Source of the DNA: Bradyrhizobium sp. ARR65
GTDB taxonomy: Bacteria; Pseudomonadota; Alphaproteobacteria; Rhizobiales; Xanthobacteraceae
DNA length: 36,897 bases
Direction: 5' to 3'
NCBI RefSeq assembly: GCF_000472385.1
Contig: NZ_AWZU01000059.1
Coordinates: 211-37,107 of the forward strand
In this document: positions 1-7,608 of the stretch, piece by piece
Position numbering within the stretch: position 1 is the stretch's first letter
How the letters are laid out: the number at the start of each line of letters is the position of its first letter
Notes under the pieces: generated by a model
Told to the model about the DNA's origin: nothing
What the model saw: only the letters and a program-made list of their open reading frames with translations
Databases searched by the model: none
Position numbers and translations under genes: made by a program

Positions 1-119
1 CTCTCCGTGTCTCGAACATTTGGCGATGCTCAAGACCGCAGAAGAATCCACGCCATGCGCCCTGTCCACCAAATTTAAACCGGACAGCCGTGGGCCAAGC
101 CCGGGCATGACGATCGAAT

Positions 120-1322
120 TTACGGCTGACTGCGTAAGCGGCGAAGGCCTTGCCGCGCCATACCGCGCGCGGTCTGCCGCAGCACCAGCGCCGCATGGAT
201 CGTCGCGACCAGCGGATCGTTTCGCCGCAGCGGAATCAAGATATCGCCAATGGCAAACCGGCCGCGCCAGATCGGGTTGATCATGGGATGATCGGGGCTC
301 GCGGTAGAATCCGCGCTCGCGATGTCCGGATCCTCGCAGAGATGGCGCGTCAGCTCGAGCGTGAGCTGCACGCCCGGGGAAAATTTCGCGAAGCGCTCGT
401 CGACACCAATCTTGAAAAAGAACGCGCGGCCTTGATGCCGCAGCACGATGCCGGCGGCCACCGGCATCTCGCCCGCGCGAAGAGCGACGATCTCGCATTG
501 ACGCTTATCCGCAAGCGCCAGCGTGGCGCGGCGGATGAAGGCGGCGTCGCCCGGAACCTGTATCAGTGCGGTCCCGCGCTGGCCCTTCCAGCCGCTCGCT
601 TCCAGTCTCAGGAAAACCTCGATCGTCGCAGCGATGTTTTCGCGGGAGCGGGCGACTTCGAAACGCACGGGGCCGTGCTGCTCCAGCCGATGCCGCTGCC
701 GTCGCAACTCCTTGAGTTTCTTGCCGCCGAGTGCCTCGCGCAGCAGGGCATTCGCATCGCGCGTCGCGTCAAGGCAAGCACGCCGATGCGATTGCAGCAC
801 GTGCGGACGCAGACCGTCGCGCAGGCAGGTTTCGGTGAGCACGTTCATCGCGGCGCCCTCGAGCGAGACTTCGCGCAGGATCAGCGCGCGGGCGCCGGCC
901 TGCCGCGCGGCCTGCAGCAGGGCGGCCGCCCCTTGTGCGGCGGCATCGCGATCGAGCAAGGGCGTGCACAGTGTTCCGTAGGGATGCGCGCTGACGAGGG
1001 CAGGCAGTGGGATCTTGAAAGCGCGCCACAGCGAAACCACCGGCATCAGACCGATCAACCGCGGCGGTGAGCCATTTCCCCAAGCGGCGAGTGCCGAGAC
1101 GCCGGTCCGGCCGGGCGCAGAGGCGTTCACCGCAAGCTCCCAGTCGGGCAGGTAGTAGCCGTTCGGCTCGATCGCCTGGTGGCTCAACTCGCTCCAACGC
1201 TCTGCGTCGATCGCGGTGAGCGAAGTAAGGGCGGTAGCGACAGTGGGGGCGGCTTCGGCGAGCGCGCGCGACGTCGCGGCATCCCTCGTCGATGCGCGGC
1301 GGACCATCGCTGTATCGGTCAT
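120..1322 (-). CDS. CelD/BioF2-like GNAT-fold acyltransferase
   Basis: The product resembles the Acetyltransf_6 (CelD/BcsL, BioF2-like) branch of the GNAT superfamily, cytoplasmic enzymes often tied to polysaccharide or cell-envelope acylation. The C-terminal half shows the family pattern: a basic helix with KKLKELRRQRHRL, then ASGWKGQRGTAL, a strand with AGIVLRHQGRAFFFKIGVDE, and an ASADS-type stretch near the end. The frame continues upstream to a TTG at 1391; I prefer the ATG at 1322 (MTDTAMVRR, about 400 residues) because the extra N-terminus is basic, low in complexity and not expected for the family, although no strong ribosome binding site precedes either start. It stands alone, divergent from nothing obvious, so its acyl substrate cannot be named. 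The family call is fairly safe; the role is not known. Confidence 0.8.
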   Translation of the reverse strand: MTDTAMVRRASTRDAATSRALAEAAPTVATALTSLTAIDAERWSELSHQAIEPNGYYLPDWELAVNASAPGRTGVSALAAWGNGSPPRLIGLMPVVSLWRAFKIPLPALVSAHPYGTLCTPLLDRDAAAQGAAALLQAARQAGARALILREVSLEGAAMNVLTETCLRDGLRPHVLQSHRRACLDATRDANALLREALGGKKLKELRRQRHRLEQHGPVRFEVARSRENIAATIEVFLRLEASGWKGQRGTALIQVPGDAAFIRRATLALADKRQCEIVALRAGEMPVAAGIVLRHQGRAFFFKIGVDERFAKFSPGVQLTLELTRHLCEDPDIASADSTASPDHPMINPIWRGRFAIGDILIPLRRNDPLVATIHAALVLRQTARGMARQGLRRLRSQP

Positions 1323-1586
1323 CTCGGCCACATCCCGTTTCCGCTTTGCAGGGGGGTAGCGATGCCGTTTCCCAAACGGCAGCCGCGCCAAGAATTAGCG
1401 GAAAGACTGGAAAATAGGGTTGGTGTGCGCGCGCAATTTGAACGGTAATGTTAACGGGTTACCTACGCTGCAGCCGGCCGCCATGGACCTTGGGCCCATC
1501 CGCGCCGGAAGCTGGCCTTGGCGCTAGCGCAATGCAGGCGGCCCAACGACAATTTGAAACAACACCACGTGACCGAGGTGTCTGGA

Positions 1587-1928
1587 CTATCGGGGTTCGC
1601 AATACAATCGGTAAAGCGTCTGCAGGAGCTCGCGGACCTCAGGGCTCGCGAGCTGATAGTAGATGGTTTGGCCGTCGCGCCGGGTCGCGACCAGCCTTTG
1701 CGCCCGCATCTTGGAGAGGTGCTGGGAAAGCGCCGCTGACGAGAGGTCCACGATTTCGGCGAGTTCGCCGACGGATTTTTCGGTGTCGAGCAGGTTGCAG
1801 AGGACCAGCAATCGCTTGGCATTGGCCATGGCGGTGAGGAGCTGCGAGACCTCTTCGGCCTTTGCCTCCAGCCCGCCAAATCGGCCAGAATGTCTTTTCG
1901 GGACTTGCGCTTCGTGATGGAGATACAT
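1587..1928 (-). CDS. ArsR-family repressor, BigR/SqrR-like sulfide/persulfide sensor
   Basis: A 113-residue winged-helix ArsR/SmtB regulator. The recognition helix region reads SSAALSQHLSKMRAQ (about residues 63-77) and the wing RRDGQTIYYQL (83-93). It lacks the ELCVCDL metal motif of arsenic sensors. Instead it has only two cysteines, C44 (LLVLCNLL) and C110 (LYRLYCEP), 66 residues apart, the same separation as the redox pair of BigR (C42/C108) and SqrR (C41/C107), which sense persulfide by forming an intramolecular bridge. It is divergently transcribed from a YeeE/YedE sulfur transporter pair, the context in which BigR-type repressors are found. I infer it represses those genes and itself from the 46-bp divergent spacer and is released by reactive sulfur. 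Start is the ATG at 1928; no strong ribosome binding site is visible. Confidence 0.85.
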   Translation of the reverse strand: MYLHHEAQVPKRHSGRFGGLEAKAEEVSQLLTAMANAKRLLVLCNLLDTEKSVGELAEIVDLSSAALSQHLSKMRAQRLVATRRDGQTIYYQLASPEVRELLQTLYRLYCEPR

Positions 1929-1934
1929 CAGTAC

Positions 1935-1950
1935 ATTCGAAAATACGAAA
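1935..1950. promoter_or_regulatory. Candidate operator for the BigR-like repressor
   Basis: The divergent spacer holds ATTC-N8-GAAA (1935-1950), containing the dyad TTCG-N6-CGAA (1936-1949). As I recall it, SqrR/BigR-type repressors bind ATTC-N8-GAAT, so this differs at one base. Its place between the repressor start (1928) and the transporter start (1975) fits control of both genes. Assignment is by motif and position only. Confidence 0.5.
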
Positions 1951-1974
1951 CAAGTAGCAGGGACGAGGTCTTCT

Positions 1975-2415
1975 ATGGCTCATACCGGTGCCGTTACCGC
2001 CTTCACGCCCGTCGCCTCGCTCATTGGAGGCGTCTTGATCGGCCTTTCAGCAGTCATGCTGATGGCGCTCACCGGACGTATTGCCGGCGTCAGCGGCATC
2101 GCGGCGCGGCTGTTGCCGCCATATGAGGACAAGGAATTTGCCGGACGGTTCGCCTTCGTCGCCGGACTCGTCGCAGCGCCCCTGCTGGTGCTGTTCGCGC
2201 GCGGAGAACTACCCGAGCAGACCATCGCGGCCGGCCTTCCGCTGCTGGTGATCGCGGGCTTCCTCGTGGGCTTTGGCTCGGTGTGGGGAAGCGGCTGCAC
2301 CTCGGGTCATGGCGTCTGCGGTGTTGCGCGGCTCTCCATCCGCTCGATGGTCGCGACCATGACTTTCATGGTGACAGGCGCGGCGACGGTGTTCGTCATG
2401 CGGCATTGGAGCTGA
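1975..2415 (+). CDS. YeeE/YedE-family sulfur transporter, N-terminal half protein
   Basis: A 146-residue inner-membrane protein with about four hydrophobic helices (roughly residues 13-37, 58-75, 85-103 and 122-140). It carries the family signature GSGCTSGHGVCG (about residues 105-116), whose cysteines are thought to relay thiosulfate or other reduced sulfur through the pore in YeeE-type proteins. Full-length YeeE is about twice as long; here the two halves are separate genes, as in the PmpA/PmpB arrangement. The stop TGA overlaps the next start (TGATG at 2413-2417), implying translational coupling. A GGACGAGG ribosome binding site lies upstream of the ATG. Likely regulated by the divergent BigR-like repressor. 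Sulfur-compound import is inferred from family and context; the exact substrate is unknown. Confidence 0.88.
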   Translation: MAHTGAVTAFTPVASLIGGVLIGLSAVMLMALTGRIAGVSGIAARLLPPYEDKEFAGRFAFVAGLVAAPLLVLFARGELPEQTIAAGLPLLVIAGFLVGFGSVWGSGCTSGHGVCGVARLSIRSMVATMTFMVTGAATVFVMRHWS

Positions 2416-2888
2416 TGATGATGGCTGCCTTCCTGCAGTTTGGAATCGGTCTGGTCTTTGGACTGGGCCTGGTCGCATCCGGCATGTCAAATCCCGCCAA
2501 GGTGCTCAATTTTCTTGATTTCGGCGCCATCCCCGCAGGCACCTGGGATCCGAGCCTGGCCTTTGTGATGGCCGGTGCAGTGGTCGTTACCTATGTCGGC
2601 TTTCGCGCGGTGCTCTCGAGGTCGCGGCCGATTTTCGCCGAACGATTCTTCCTGCCGACCAAACGCGAACTCGATCTGCGCATCGTCGTTGGTCCAGCCA
2701 TCTTTGGTATCGGCTGGGGACTTGTGGGCTTCTGTCCGGGCCCGGCCTTCACGGCGCTCGGCTTCGGTTCGCGCGCAGCGTTCATTTTCGTGGCGGCGAT
2801 GCTGCTCGGGATGGGGCTCGCACGGCTGCTCAGCATCCTGCCTCGGCTGTCACGCCTTGTCGCGCCCGCAGATCCTCTTGAGACCTGA
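2415..2888 (+). CDS. YeeE/YedE-family (DUF6691-type) transporter, C-terminal half protein
   Basis: A 157-residue membrane protein and partner of the preceding gene. It begins MMMAAFLQFGIGLVFGLGL and keeps the second-half signatures SGMSNPAKVLNFLDF (about residues 23-37) and GWGLVGFCPGPAF (about 103-115), the latter with the conserved Cys in the GxCPGPA motif. Four membrane spans are evident. The reading frame extends further upstream to 2283, but that part is a shadow of the first transporter gene; the start is set by the TGATG overlap at 2413-2417. The two proteins probably assemble as one sulfur transporter in the inner membrane under BigR-like control. Confidence 0.87.
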   Translation: MMMAAFLQFGIGLVFGLGLVASGMSNPAKVLNFLDFGAIPAGTWDPSLAFVMAGAVVVTYVGFRAVLSRSRPIFAERFFLPTKRELDLRIVVGPAIFGIGWGLVGFCPGPAFTALGFGSRAAFIFVAAMLLGMGLARLLSILPRLSRLVAPADPLET

Positions 2889-2915
2889 CCATCAAGATCA
2901 AACCGGAAGGCTCAT

Positions 2916-3210
2916 ATGGATGATATGGAAAAGACCTACGCCGAGGCGACCCGACGCATTTCTGGCGATCTGAAGAGGCCGCGCAAGGACATCCCTGATA
3001 CCATGCAGGCTTTTTCGGCGTTGCCGCAGGCGGCGACGGCGGTATTGGCTTTCATAGCGAGGCGCTGGTCCGGCTCGGCGCGACGCGCTGGGAGGTGGAA
3101 GAGGTGCTCGGCATGAGCCTCTAGATGGCGGCGGCCCATCGCTCATGTATGCCGCGAACGCGATCGCGGCCTTTGAAAAATGCGAGGAGAAGGCGCTTGT
3201 TGGCGCCTGA
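2916..3210 (+). pseudogene. Decayed carboxymuconolactone decarboxylase/AhpD-like gene
   Basis: An intact start (MDDMEKTYAEATRRISGDLK) is followed by a segment typical of the carboxymuconolactone decarboxylase/AhpD family, but the frame is broken. The opening codons up to the QAATA stretch near 3038 are in one frame. The family-like FHSEALVRLGATRWEVEEVL (about 3050-3109) is in a second frame, and GGGPSLMYAANAIAAFEKCE with the stop at 3208 is in a third. Between the first two segments the central region that should carry the redox motif ExxxCxxCxxH is missing, so a deletion plus a frameshift are implied. As it stands only a 66-residue product ending at 3116 can be made. Intact relatives have about 115 residues and would have been the last gene of the YeeE/YedE operon. 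Sequencing error could explain one shift but not the deletion. Confidence 0.75.
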
Positions 3211-3226
3211 AACGCATCGCGCCTGC

Positions 3227-3263
3227 ACGACCAAAAGAAACCCGCTGACCGGGATCAGCGGGT
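3227..3263 (-). terminator. Rho-independent terminator for the 99-residue secreted protein gene
   Basis: Perfect 9-bp inverted repeat ACCCGCTGA / TCAGCGGGT (3240-3248 and 3255-3263) with a 6-base loop. Read on the minus strand it is followed by the T-rich TTTCTTTTGG. It lies 27 bases beyond the stop of the minus-strand gene at 3290. Confidence 0.8.
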
Positions 3264-3289
3264 CCTCTCGCGTGCGGCCGAACTTACGT

Positions 3290-3589
3290 CTAATAGGGAC
3301 TAACGCCCACGCCGACGCCCACTCCGCCGGGTCCATAGACGCCGATGCCAGCGCGCGGTTCTTCGCGGTAGTAACGGCGTTCGTAGCGGTAACGCGGCCC
3401 ATAGTCATACGACGAATAGGCGTGGCCGCGGGTGCGATAGCAGCGTCCCATGTCGTCACAGACCAGCCGAACCTGCTGCACGGGGTCGGGATTGCTGTAG
3501 CCGCTGCTTCCAAACAGGTCCGTCGCCTTCGCGCTGCCGGCGGAAAGAGCACCGACGCCCGCCAGCAATGCAACTGCAAATGCCTTCAT
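3290..3589 (-). CDS. Small secreted Tyr/Arg/Gly-rich protein
   Basis: A 99-residue product with a clear Sec signal peptide (MKAFAVALLAGVGALSAGSAKA, cleavage after about residue 22). The mature part has CDDMGRCYRTRGHAY, with two cysteines probably forming a disulfide, then a Tyr/Arg-rich stretch (YDYGPRYRYERRYYREE) and a Gly/Val tail ending GVGVGVSPY. The frame extends upstream to 3733, but the ATG at 3589 is chosen because GGAGGAG lies 7 bases before it and the signal peptide starts there. Proteins of this shape are common in the envelope of Bradyrhizobium relatives. I know of no function; periplasmic or cell-surface location is inferred from the signal peptide. Confidence 0.75.
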   Translation of the reverse strand: MKAFAVALLAGVGALSAGSAKATDLFGSSGYSNPDPVQQVRLVCDDMGRCYRTRGHAYSSYDYGPRYRYERRYYREEPRAGIGVYGPGGVGVGVGVSPY

Positions 3590-3702
3590 AGTTGTCTCCT
3601 CCTTGACGCTGCCCTCGCGTGACAAAATCGCGGCTCGCATTTCGTTCCGAAAACGTGCAGTTCCCGCGTGCTTTTCGTGCACCGGTTCCGCACGTGAGGG
3701 AG

Positions 3703-4113
3703 CTAGATCGGCTGGTAGTCCTCGGAGACGCAATTGTCGTTGTCGTCGACGCGACGCCGGTCGACGATTTCACCATCCCTGATGGTGATGCGGTAGGTCT
3801 CGGTGCCGATCGGCTTGCCGGTCGCCGAATTGACGTCGGCTCTGACGCAGGCGGTCCAGCCGGGTCCGCGCGGACCATGCAGCGGCGCCGAAACTCGCAC
3901 GTTCTGCGGATAGGAAGTGCTGACGAACACCGAATCCAGTTTGTCGTGGACGAGCTGTTTGACATTCGGCGGCGGTTCGGGGGGCGGCGGGTCCGCCTCC
4001 TTCGCACGCATGAATGCCGGGACCGGCGAGCGGCTGTCGGCAATGCCGCAGCCTGCGAGCGCAAGCACCGCGCCGCCGATTATCCCCAGTTGAATAAACC
4101 TGTACCACCCCAT
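3703..4113 (-). CDS. Putative lipoprotein
   Basis: A 136-residue product with a lipoprotein signal: MGWYRFIQLGIIGGAVLALAGC, lipobox LAGC with the lipidated Cys at residue 22. A Pro-rich linker follows (PPPPEPPP, about residues 42-49). The remainder is a small globular domain that may hold one disulfide (WTACVRADVNS and DNDNCVSEDY). It is probably anchored on the periplasmic side of a membrane. The gene is on the same strand and directly upstream of the 99-residue secreted protein gene (113-bp gap), so the two may be co-transcribed. No family name or function is recognised. Confidence 0.72.
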   Translation of the reverse strand: MGWYRFIQLGIIGGAVLALAGCGIADSRSPVPAFMRAKEADPPPPEPPPNVKQLVHDKLDSVFVSTSYPQNVRVSAPLHGPRGPGWTACVRADVNSATGKPIGTETYRITIRDGEIVDRRRVDDNDNCVSEDYQPI

Positions 4114-4290
4114 CGCCTGGAGTTATGCCGAGAAAACGTGGCATTGGAACTCCACTGGTCTGGTCGTCCCCGATCAACAATTGCTGATCACCGTGCGGAT
4201 AGAAGGCCTCGAATTAAGTTCGTGCGGCACTTTGTCGCCGCGATCCCACGCTGTAGCTTGCCTGCGGGCGACGACAGGGGAGAACATGTG

Positions 4291-4524
4291 ATGAAATGCA
4301 TGATGGCGGTGGCCGCAATCCTGGCGATGCTCGCGCTGCCGGCCCAGGCGCAGATGGGCGGAGGCGGCGGCAGGCGGCATCAAGGCAATGACAGCGGGTC
4401 CGAACCGAAGAAACCCCAAGTCGATGAGAAAGCCTACAAGGCCGCGCTTGATCGAATTCCCGACCCCAAGGGGAAGTACGATCCGTGGGGCATGACGCGT
4501 CCTGCGAGCTCCGATAAGAAATAG
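4291..4524 (+). CDS. Small secreted protein with IPD/DPWG motif (paralog of 7800-8114)
   Basis: A 77-residue protein with a Sec signal peptide (MKCMMAVAAILAMLALPAQAQ). The mature part is Gly/His-rich, then carries DEKAYKAALDRIPDPKGKYD and PWGMTR before a lysine end. This C-terminal pattern recurs in the protein encoded at 7800-8114. The long frame upstream (from 3619) is antisense to other genes; the start at 4291 has GGGGAG 8 bases upstream, with GTG at 4288 as an alternative. The stop is 16 bp before the PQQ dehydrogenase start, so the two are probably one transcript and the small protein may act with the enzyme in the periplasm. That link is inference. Confidence 0.72.
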   Translation: MKCMMAVAAILAMLALPAQAQMGGGGGRRHQGNDSGSEPKKPQVDEKAYKAALDRIPDPKGKYDPWGMTRPASSDKK

Positions 4525-4540
4525 CGGGTCGGGTTGGGGC

Positions 4541-6763
4541 ATGCTGACGCTATTTCGCGTCTTGCGGGCGGGAGCATTGCGCAAGTTTTCCCGCATCGCG
4601 CGAAACGGCCAGGTTCGGATATTGCTGGCACTCGTCCTGCTTGCCTGTTCGAGGCCCGCACCTGCACCGGCTTGGGAGTATTGGGGCGGCGATGCCGGCG
4701 GATCGCGGTTCTCGAAACTTGCGCAGATCACGCCGGCCAATGTGAATAATCTGGTGCGCGCGTGGGAATTCCACACCGCTGATCTTGTGAGCCGGTTGCC
4801 TGCGGTGATGGCGCGCAGCAAGTTCGAGGCAACGCCGCTGTTCGTCGAAGATAGCCTGATCTTCTGCACCCCCTTCAACGAGGTGATCGCGCTTGATCCC
4901 GGCACCGGTGCGCAGAAATGGCGCTACGATCCGAAGATCTCGACCGCGCAGCGGCCGGCCAATCGCTACGCCTGCCGCGGTGTCGCTTACTGGGTGGATC
5001 AACTTGCCGAAGAAGGCCTAGCCTGCCGCAGCCGGGTTTTCATGGGCACCAATGACGCCCGCCTTGTCGCATTGGATGCCAAAACGGGCACCGCTTGCGC
5101 CGGCTTCGGCGAGAACGGCGAGATCAGGATCGACGCCGGCATCAAGTTGCAATGGCCGGGCGAATTCCAGATAACCTCGGCGCCAGTGGTGAGCCGCGGC
5201 GTGGTCGTGGTCGGCTCCTCGATTGCGGACAATGTCCGCGTCGATGGGCCACCTGGTACGGTGCGCGCCTTCGATGCACGTACGGGGCGACCGCGCTGGA
5301 GCTGGGACCCGTTAGTGCATGACGGCATCGAAGCCGGACACGCCAATGTCTGGGCGCCGATGTCTGCGGATGATGAGCGCGGCCTGGTGTTCCTGCCGAC
5401 GGGCTCGGCGAGTCCGGATTTCTGGGGCGGCAAGCGGCCCGGCAACAACGCGCACGCAAATTCGGTGGTCGCGCTTAAAAGCGAGACCGGCGAACTGGTG
5501 TGGTCGTTCCAGACCGTGCATCACGATGTCTGGGACTACGACGTGCCGGCGCAGCCGACCCTTGCGCGCATCGACACCGGCGCGGGTCTGCGCGACGTCG
5601 TGATCCAGCCGACCAAGCAGGGCTTTGTGTTCGTGCTCGACCGCGACACCGGTCAACCGGTCTGGCCAGTCGAGGAGCGCGCCGTGCCGCAGGGCGGCGC
5701 GGAGGGCGAGGTGCTGTCGCCGACGCAGCCGTTTCCGACCCACGTCCCGCCGCTGATGCCACAGCGCTTCGCACCCGACGACATCTTGAATTTTCCACCG
5801 GTCGGCAGCCCGTCCTGCAATGCGCAGCTCGCGAGCTTGCGCAATGATGGGCTCTATACGCCGCCCTCAACGCAAGGCACGCTGGAGTTTCCAATGACCG
5901 GTGGGGGCGTGAATTGGGGCGGGGCGGCCTTCGATCCGGTCAACCAGATCCTCTATGCCAACACCAGCTACGCCGTGCACATCATCAAGCTGATCCCGCG
6001 CGCGCAAGCGGAAGGCTACCACCCGCCGCCTGGGCAGGATTTCGGACCGCAGCGTGGCGCGCCGTTTGCTCTGACGCGCATGCTGGCAACCTCTCGGCTC
6101 GGACTGCTCTGCAATCGGCCGCCCTGGGGCGCGCTGGTCGCCGTCGATCTGAACGGCGGCAGCATCCTCTGGCGCTCGCGCGTCGGCACCACCGAAGACC
6201 GTGCGCCGCTTGGGCTTGCCTTCAACTGGGGGACGCCGCTGTTGAGCGGCGTTGCGATCACCGCCGGTGGGCTTGTCTTCACTGGCGCGGCGGACGCTTA
6301 TCTGCGCGCGTTCGATGCCCAATCCGGCAGCGAGCTATGGCAAGGACGGCTGCCGGTGCCCGGCGTCGCCAACCCCATGACCTATCTCTGGAAGGGCGAG
6401 CAATATGTCGTGATCGCGGCCGGTGGGCATTCGGAGGCCGGCACCACGATCGGCGACAGCGTCGTCGCGTTTCGGCTTGCGCGAGCAGGCGAGACCCCTT
6501 CGCTGTGGTCGCGCACCATCGACCGTCCGGGCGGACGGCTGTTTGCGAGCGTCATCGCCGCGCTGCTGCTCGTCGGGCTGATCGCGGCGGCGACGTGGCG
6601 CAAGCTGCGAAGGCGGGGTTTAGTCGAACGCGACGCCGATCTGCCTGTCGTGACTCCAGACCGAGTGGCAATGGCGCTTGAACTGGTCGACCTCGATCAG
6701 AAGCGTGAACTGCTCAGGCAGGCCAATCGGACTTGCGACATCCAGGCGTGCGCCGGTCGGTGA
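4541..6763 (+). CDS. Membrane-anchored PQQ-dependent quinoprotein dehydrogenase
   Basis: A 740-residue pyrroloquinoline-quinone dehydrogenase of the beta-propeller type, oxidising sugars, polyols or alcohols in the periplasm. Evidence is the N-terminal WEYWGGDAGGSRFSKLAQI signature, repeated W-motif blades (ALDPGTGAQKWRYDP, AFDARTGRPRWSWDP, FDAQSGSELW) and the Gcd/quinate dehydrogenase-like VHHDVWDYDVPAQP. There is no CxxCH heme site, so electrons must leave to another carrier. The N-terminus has a long basic region then ILLALVLLAC, possibly a lipobox with Cys36. A further hydrophobic helix (about residues 667-686) follows the propeller, which is unusual. After it, a 54-residue hydrophilic tail overlaps the convergent PilZ gene antisense by 144 bp. 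The substrate cannot be read from sequence. No pqq synthesis genes are in this window. Confidence 0.88.
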   Translation: MLTLFRVLRAGALRKFSRIARNGQVRILLALVLLACSRPAPAPAWEYWGGDAGGSRFSKLAQITPANVNNLVRAWEFHTADLVSRLPAVMARSKFEATPLFVEDSLIFCTPFNEVIALDPGTGAQKWRYDPKISTAQRPANRYACRGVAYWVDQLAEEGLACRSRVFMGTNDARLVALDAKTGTACAGFGENGEIRIDAGIKLQWPGEFQITSAPVVSRGVVVVGSSIADNVRVDGPPGTVRAFDARTGRPRWSWDPLVHDGIEAGHANVWAPMSADDERGLVFLPTGSASPDFWGGKRPGNNAHANSVVALKSETGELVWSFQTVHHDVWDYDVPAQPTLARIDTGAGLRDVVIQPTKQGFVFVLDRDTGQPVWPVEERAVPQGGAEGEVLSPTQPFPTHVPPLMPQRFAPDDILNFPPVGSPSCNAQLASLRNDGLYTPPSTQGTLEFPMTGGGVNWGGAAFDPVNQILYANTSYAVHIIKLIPRAQAEGYHPPPGQDFGPQRGAPFALTRMLATSRLGLLCNRPPWGALVAVDLNGGSILWRSRVGTTEDRAPLGLAFNWGTPLLSGVAITAGGLVFTGAADAYLRAFDAQSGSELWQGRLPVPGVANPMTYLWKGEQYVVIAAGGHSEAGTTIGDSVVAFRLARAGETPSLWSRTIDRPGGRLFASVIAALLLVGLIAAATWRKLRRRGLVERDADLPVVTPDRVAMALELVDLDQKRELLRQANRTCDIQACAGR

Positions 6764-6874
6764 GATGTTGCGCACCATGCAGTCGATGCCGCCGCCGCCG
6801 TCAAACGCAAGCCGTCCGCCCTTGAGCACGCGGTGCCTCGCATGCGTGCGTTTCTCGATAAAGCTCTCGCTCAT
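6620..6874 (-). CDS. PilZ-domain protein
   Basis: An 84-residue single PilZ domain. The N-terminal basic region EKRTHARHRVLKGGRLAF corresponds to the RxxxR c-di-GMP binding segment, although the exact spacing is not canonical. The second motif is NISPTGARLDV (D/NxSxxG), followed by beta strands through VGVAFD-like IGVAFD at the end. It probably binds or once bound cyclic di-GMP in the cytoplasm. An AAAGG lies shortly before the ATG at 6874. Its 3' end is overlapped antisense by the tail of the PQQ dehydrogenase gene. Small PilZ proteins like this occur in many copies in Bradyrhizobium genomes; the output is unknown. Confidence 0.83.
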   Translation of the reverse strand: MSESFIEKRTHARHRVLKGGRLAFDGGGGIDCMVRNISPTGARLDVASPIGLPEQFTLLIEVDQFKRHCHSVWSHDRQIGVAFD

Positions 6875-7008
6875 GGCCTTTGCTCATGGCTCGTCAATTC
6901 TGAAGTGCGGGACTTTAGTTTGAACAAATTGCAGACAGCTAAAGATTGAGCATTTGGCGATGGCGTATCGATTCAAGATTGATTAACCACGACGGCGCGG
7001 CTTTCGCT

Positions 7009-7473
7009 TCACAGCATCGCAAAAGCGCTCGAGACCATCGCTACCTGCTTGTTGTCGGCGGCGCTGAGAAGCGTTACGCGGCCGAAGCTCATGGTGCGGC
7101 CGAGCCGCACGACACGTGCGTCCGCAAGGACGTCGGAGGAGGCGACCGCGCGCATGAAATGCGTGGTCTGGTCTACCGTGGTCATCGGCCGATAGCCGCG
7201 ATTGGCCGCAAGGATTGCGATCACCATCGCGGTGTCGGCAAGCGCCATCAGCGCCTGGCCGCAGACCACGCCGCCATGCCGACACAGCCGCTCGGAAAAG
7301 GCCATGCGCAGGATCGCACCGGGCTGCCAGTCGCTGGCTGCGTCCTTCGGCGGCTCATGATCGAGCGCTTCGACCGACAGGCCGAGGTCCTGTACCCAGG
7401 GCGCAAATACGTCGGTGAGAACGCGCCTTGCTTCGTCGACGCCGAAGCTGGCGCTCGTCTGTTGTTGCTGCAT
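7009..7473 (-). CDS. PaaI-like hotdog-fold thioesterase
   Basis: A 154-residue protein of the PaaI/YdiI acyl-CoA thioesterase family, single hotdog fold, acting as a cytoplasmic multimer. The hallmark is RHGGVVCGQALMALADTAM (about residues 65-83): HGG followed by the long helix with Asp. The next strands read TTVDQTTHFMRAV and LADARVVRLGRTMSFGRVTL, typical of the family. An N-terminal extension of about 40 residues precedes the fold. GGGGAGGA lies about 9 bases before the ATG at 7473. The acyl-CoA substrate (aromatic or medium chain) cannot be decided. It stands alone, with PilZ downstream on the same strand. Confidence 0.85.
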   Translation of the reverse strand: MQQQQTSASFGVDEARRVLTDVFAPWVQDLGLSVEALDHEPPKDAASDWQPGAILRMAFSERLCRHGGVVCGQALMALADTAMVIAILAANRGYRPMTTVDQTTHFMRAVASSDVLADARVVRLGRTMSFGRVTLLSAADNKQVAMVSSAFAML

Positions 7474-7608
7474 GGACGAAAGATCCTCCCCGATGAGCCG
7501 CCTTTTTCATTACATGACTTTAAGGTTGGCCGTGTGGAAGGGAACCCCGGGCGGCTTGAAAATGCCCGAGTTGGAACCCTATGATGGATCAATGGGGAGT
7601 GGTCTTCG

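Noticed and set aside
150..1070. 306-codon plus-strand frame
   Set aside because: Antisense to the acyltransferase gene; Arg/Gln-rich shadow.
4541..6763. Quinohemoprotein alcohol dehydrogenase
   Set aside because: No CxxCH heme-binding motif is present, and motifs fit the Gcd/quinate dehydrogenase-like group without heme.
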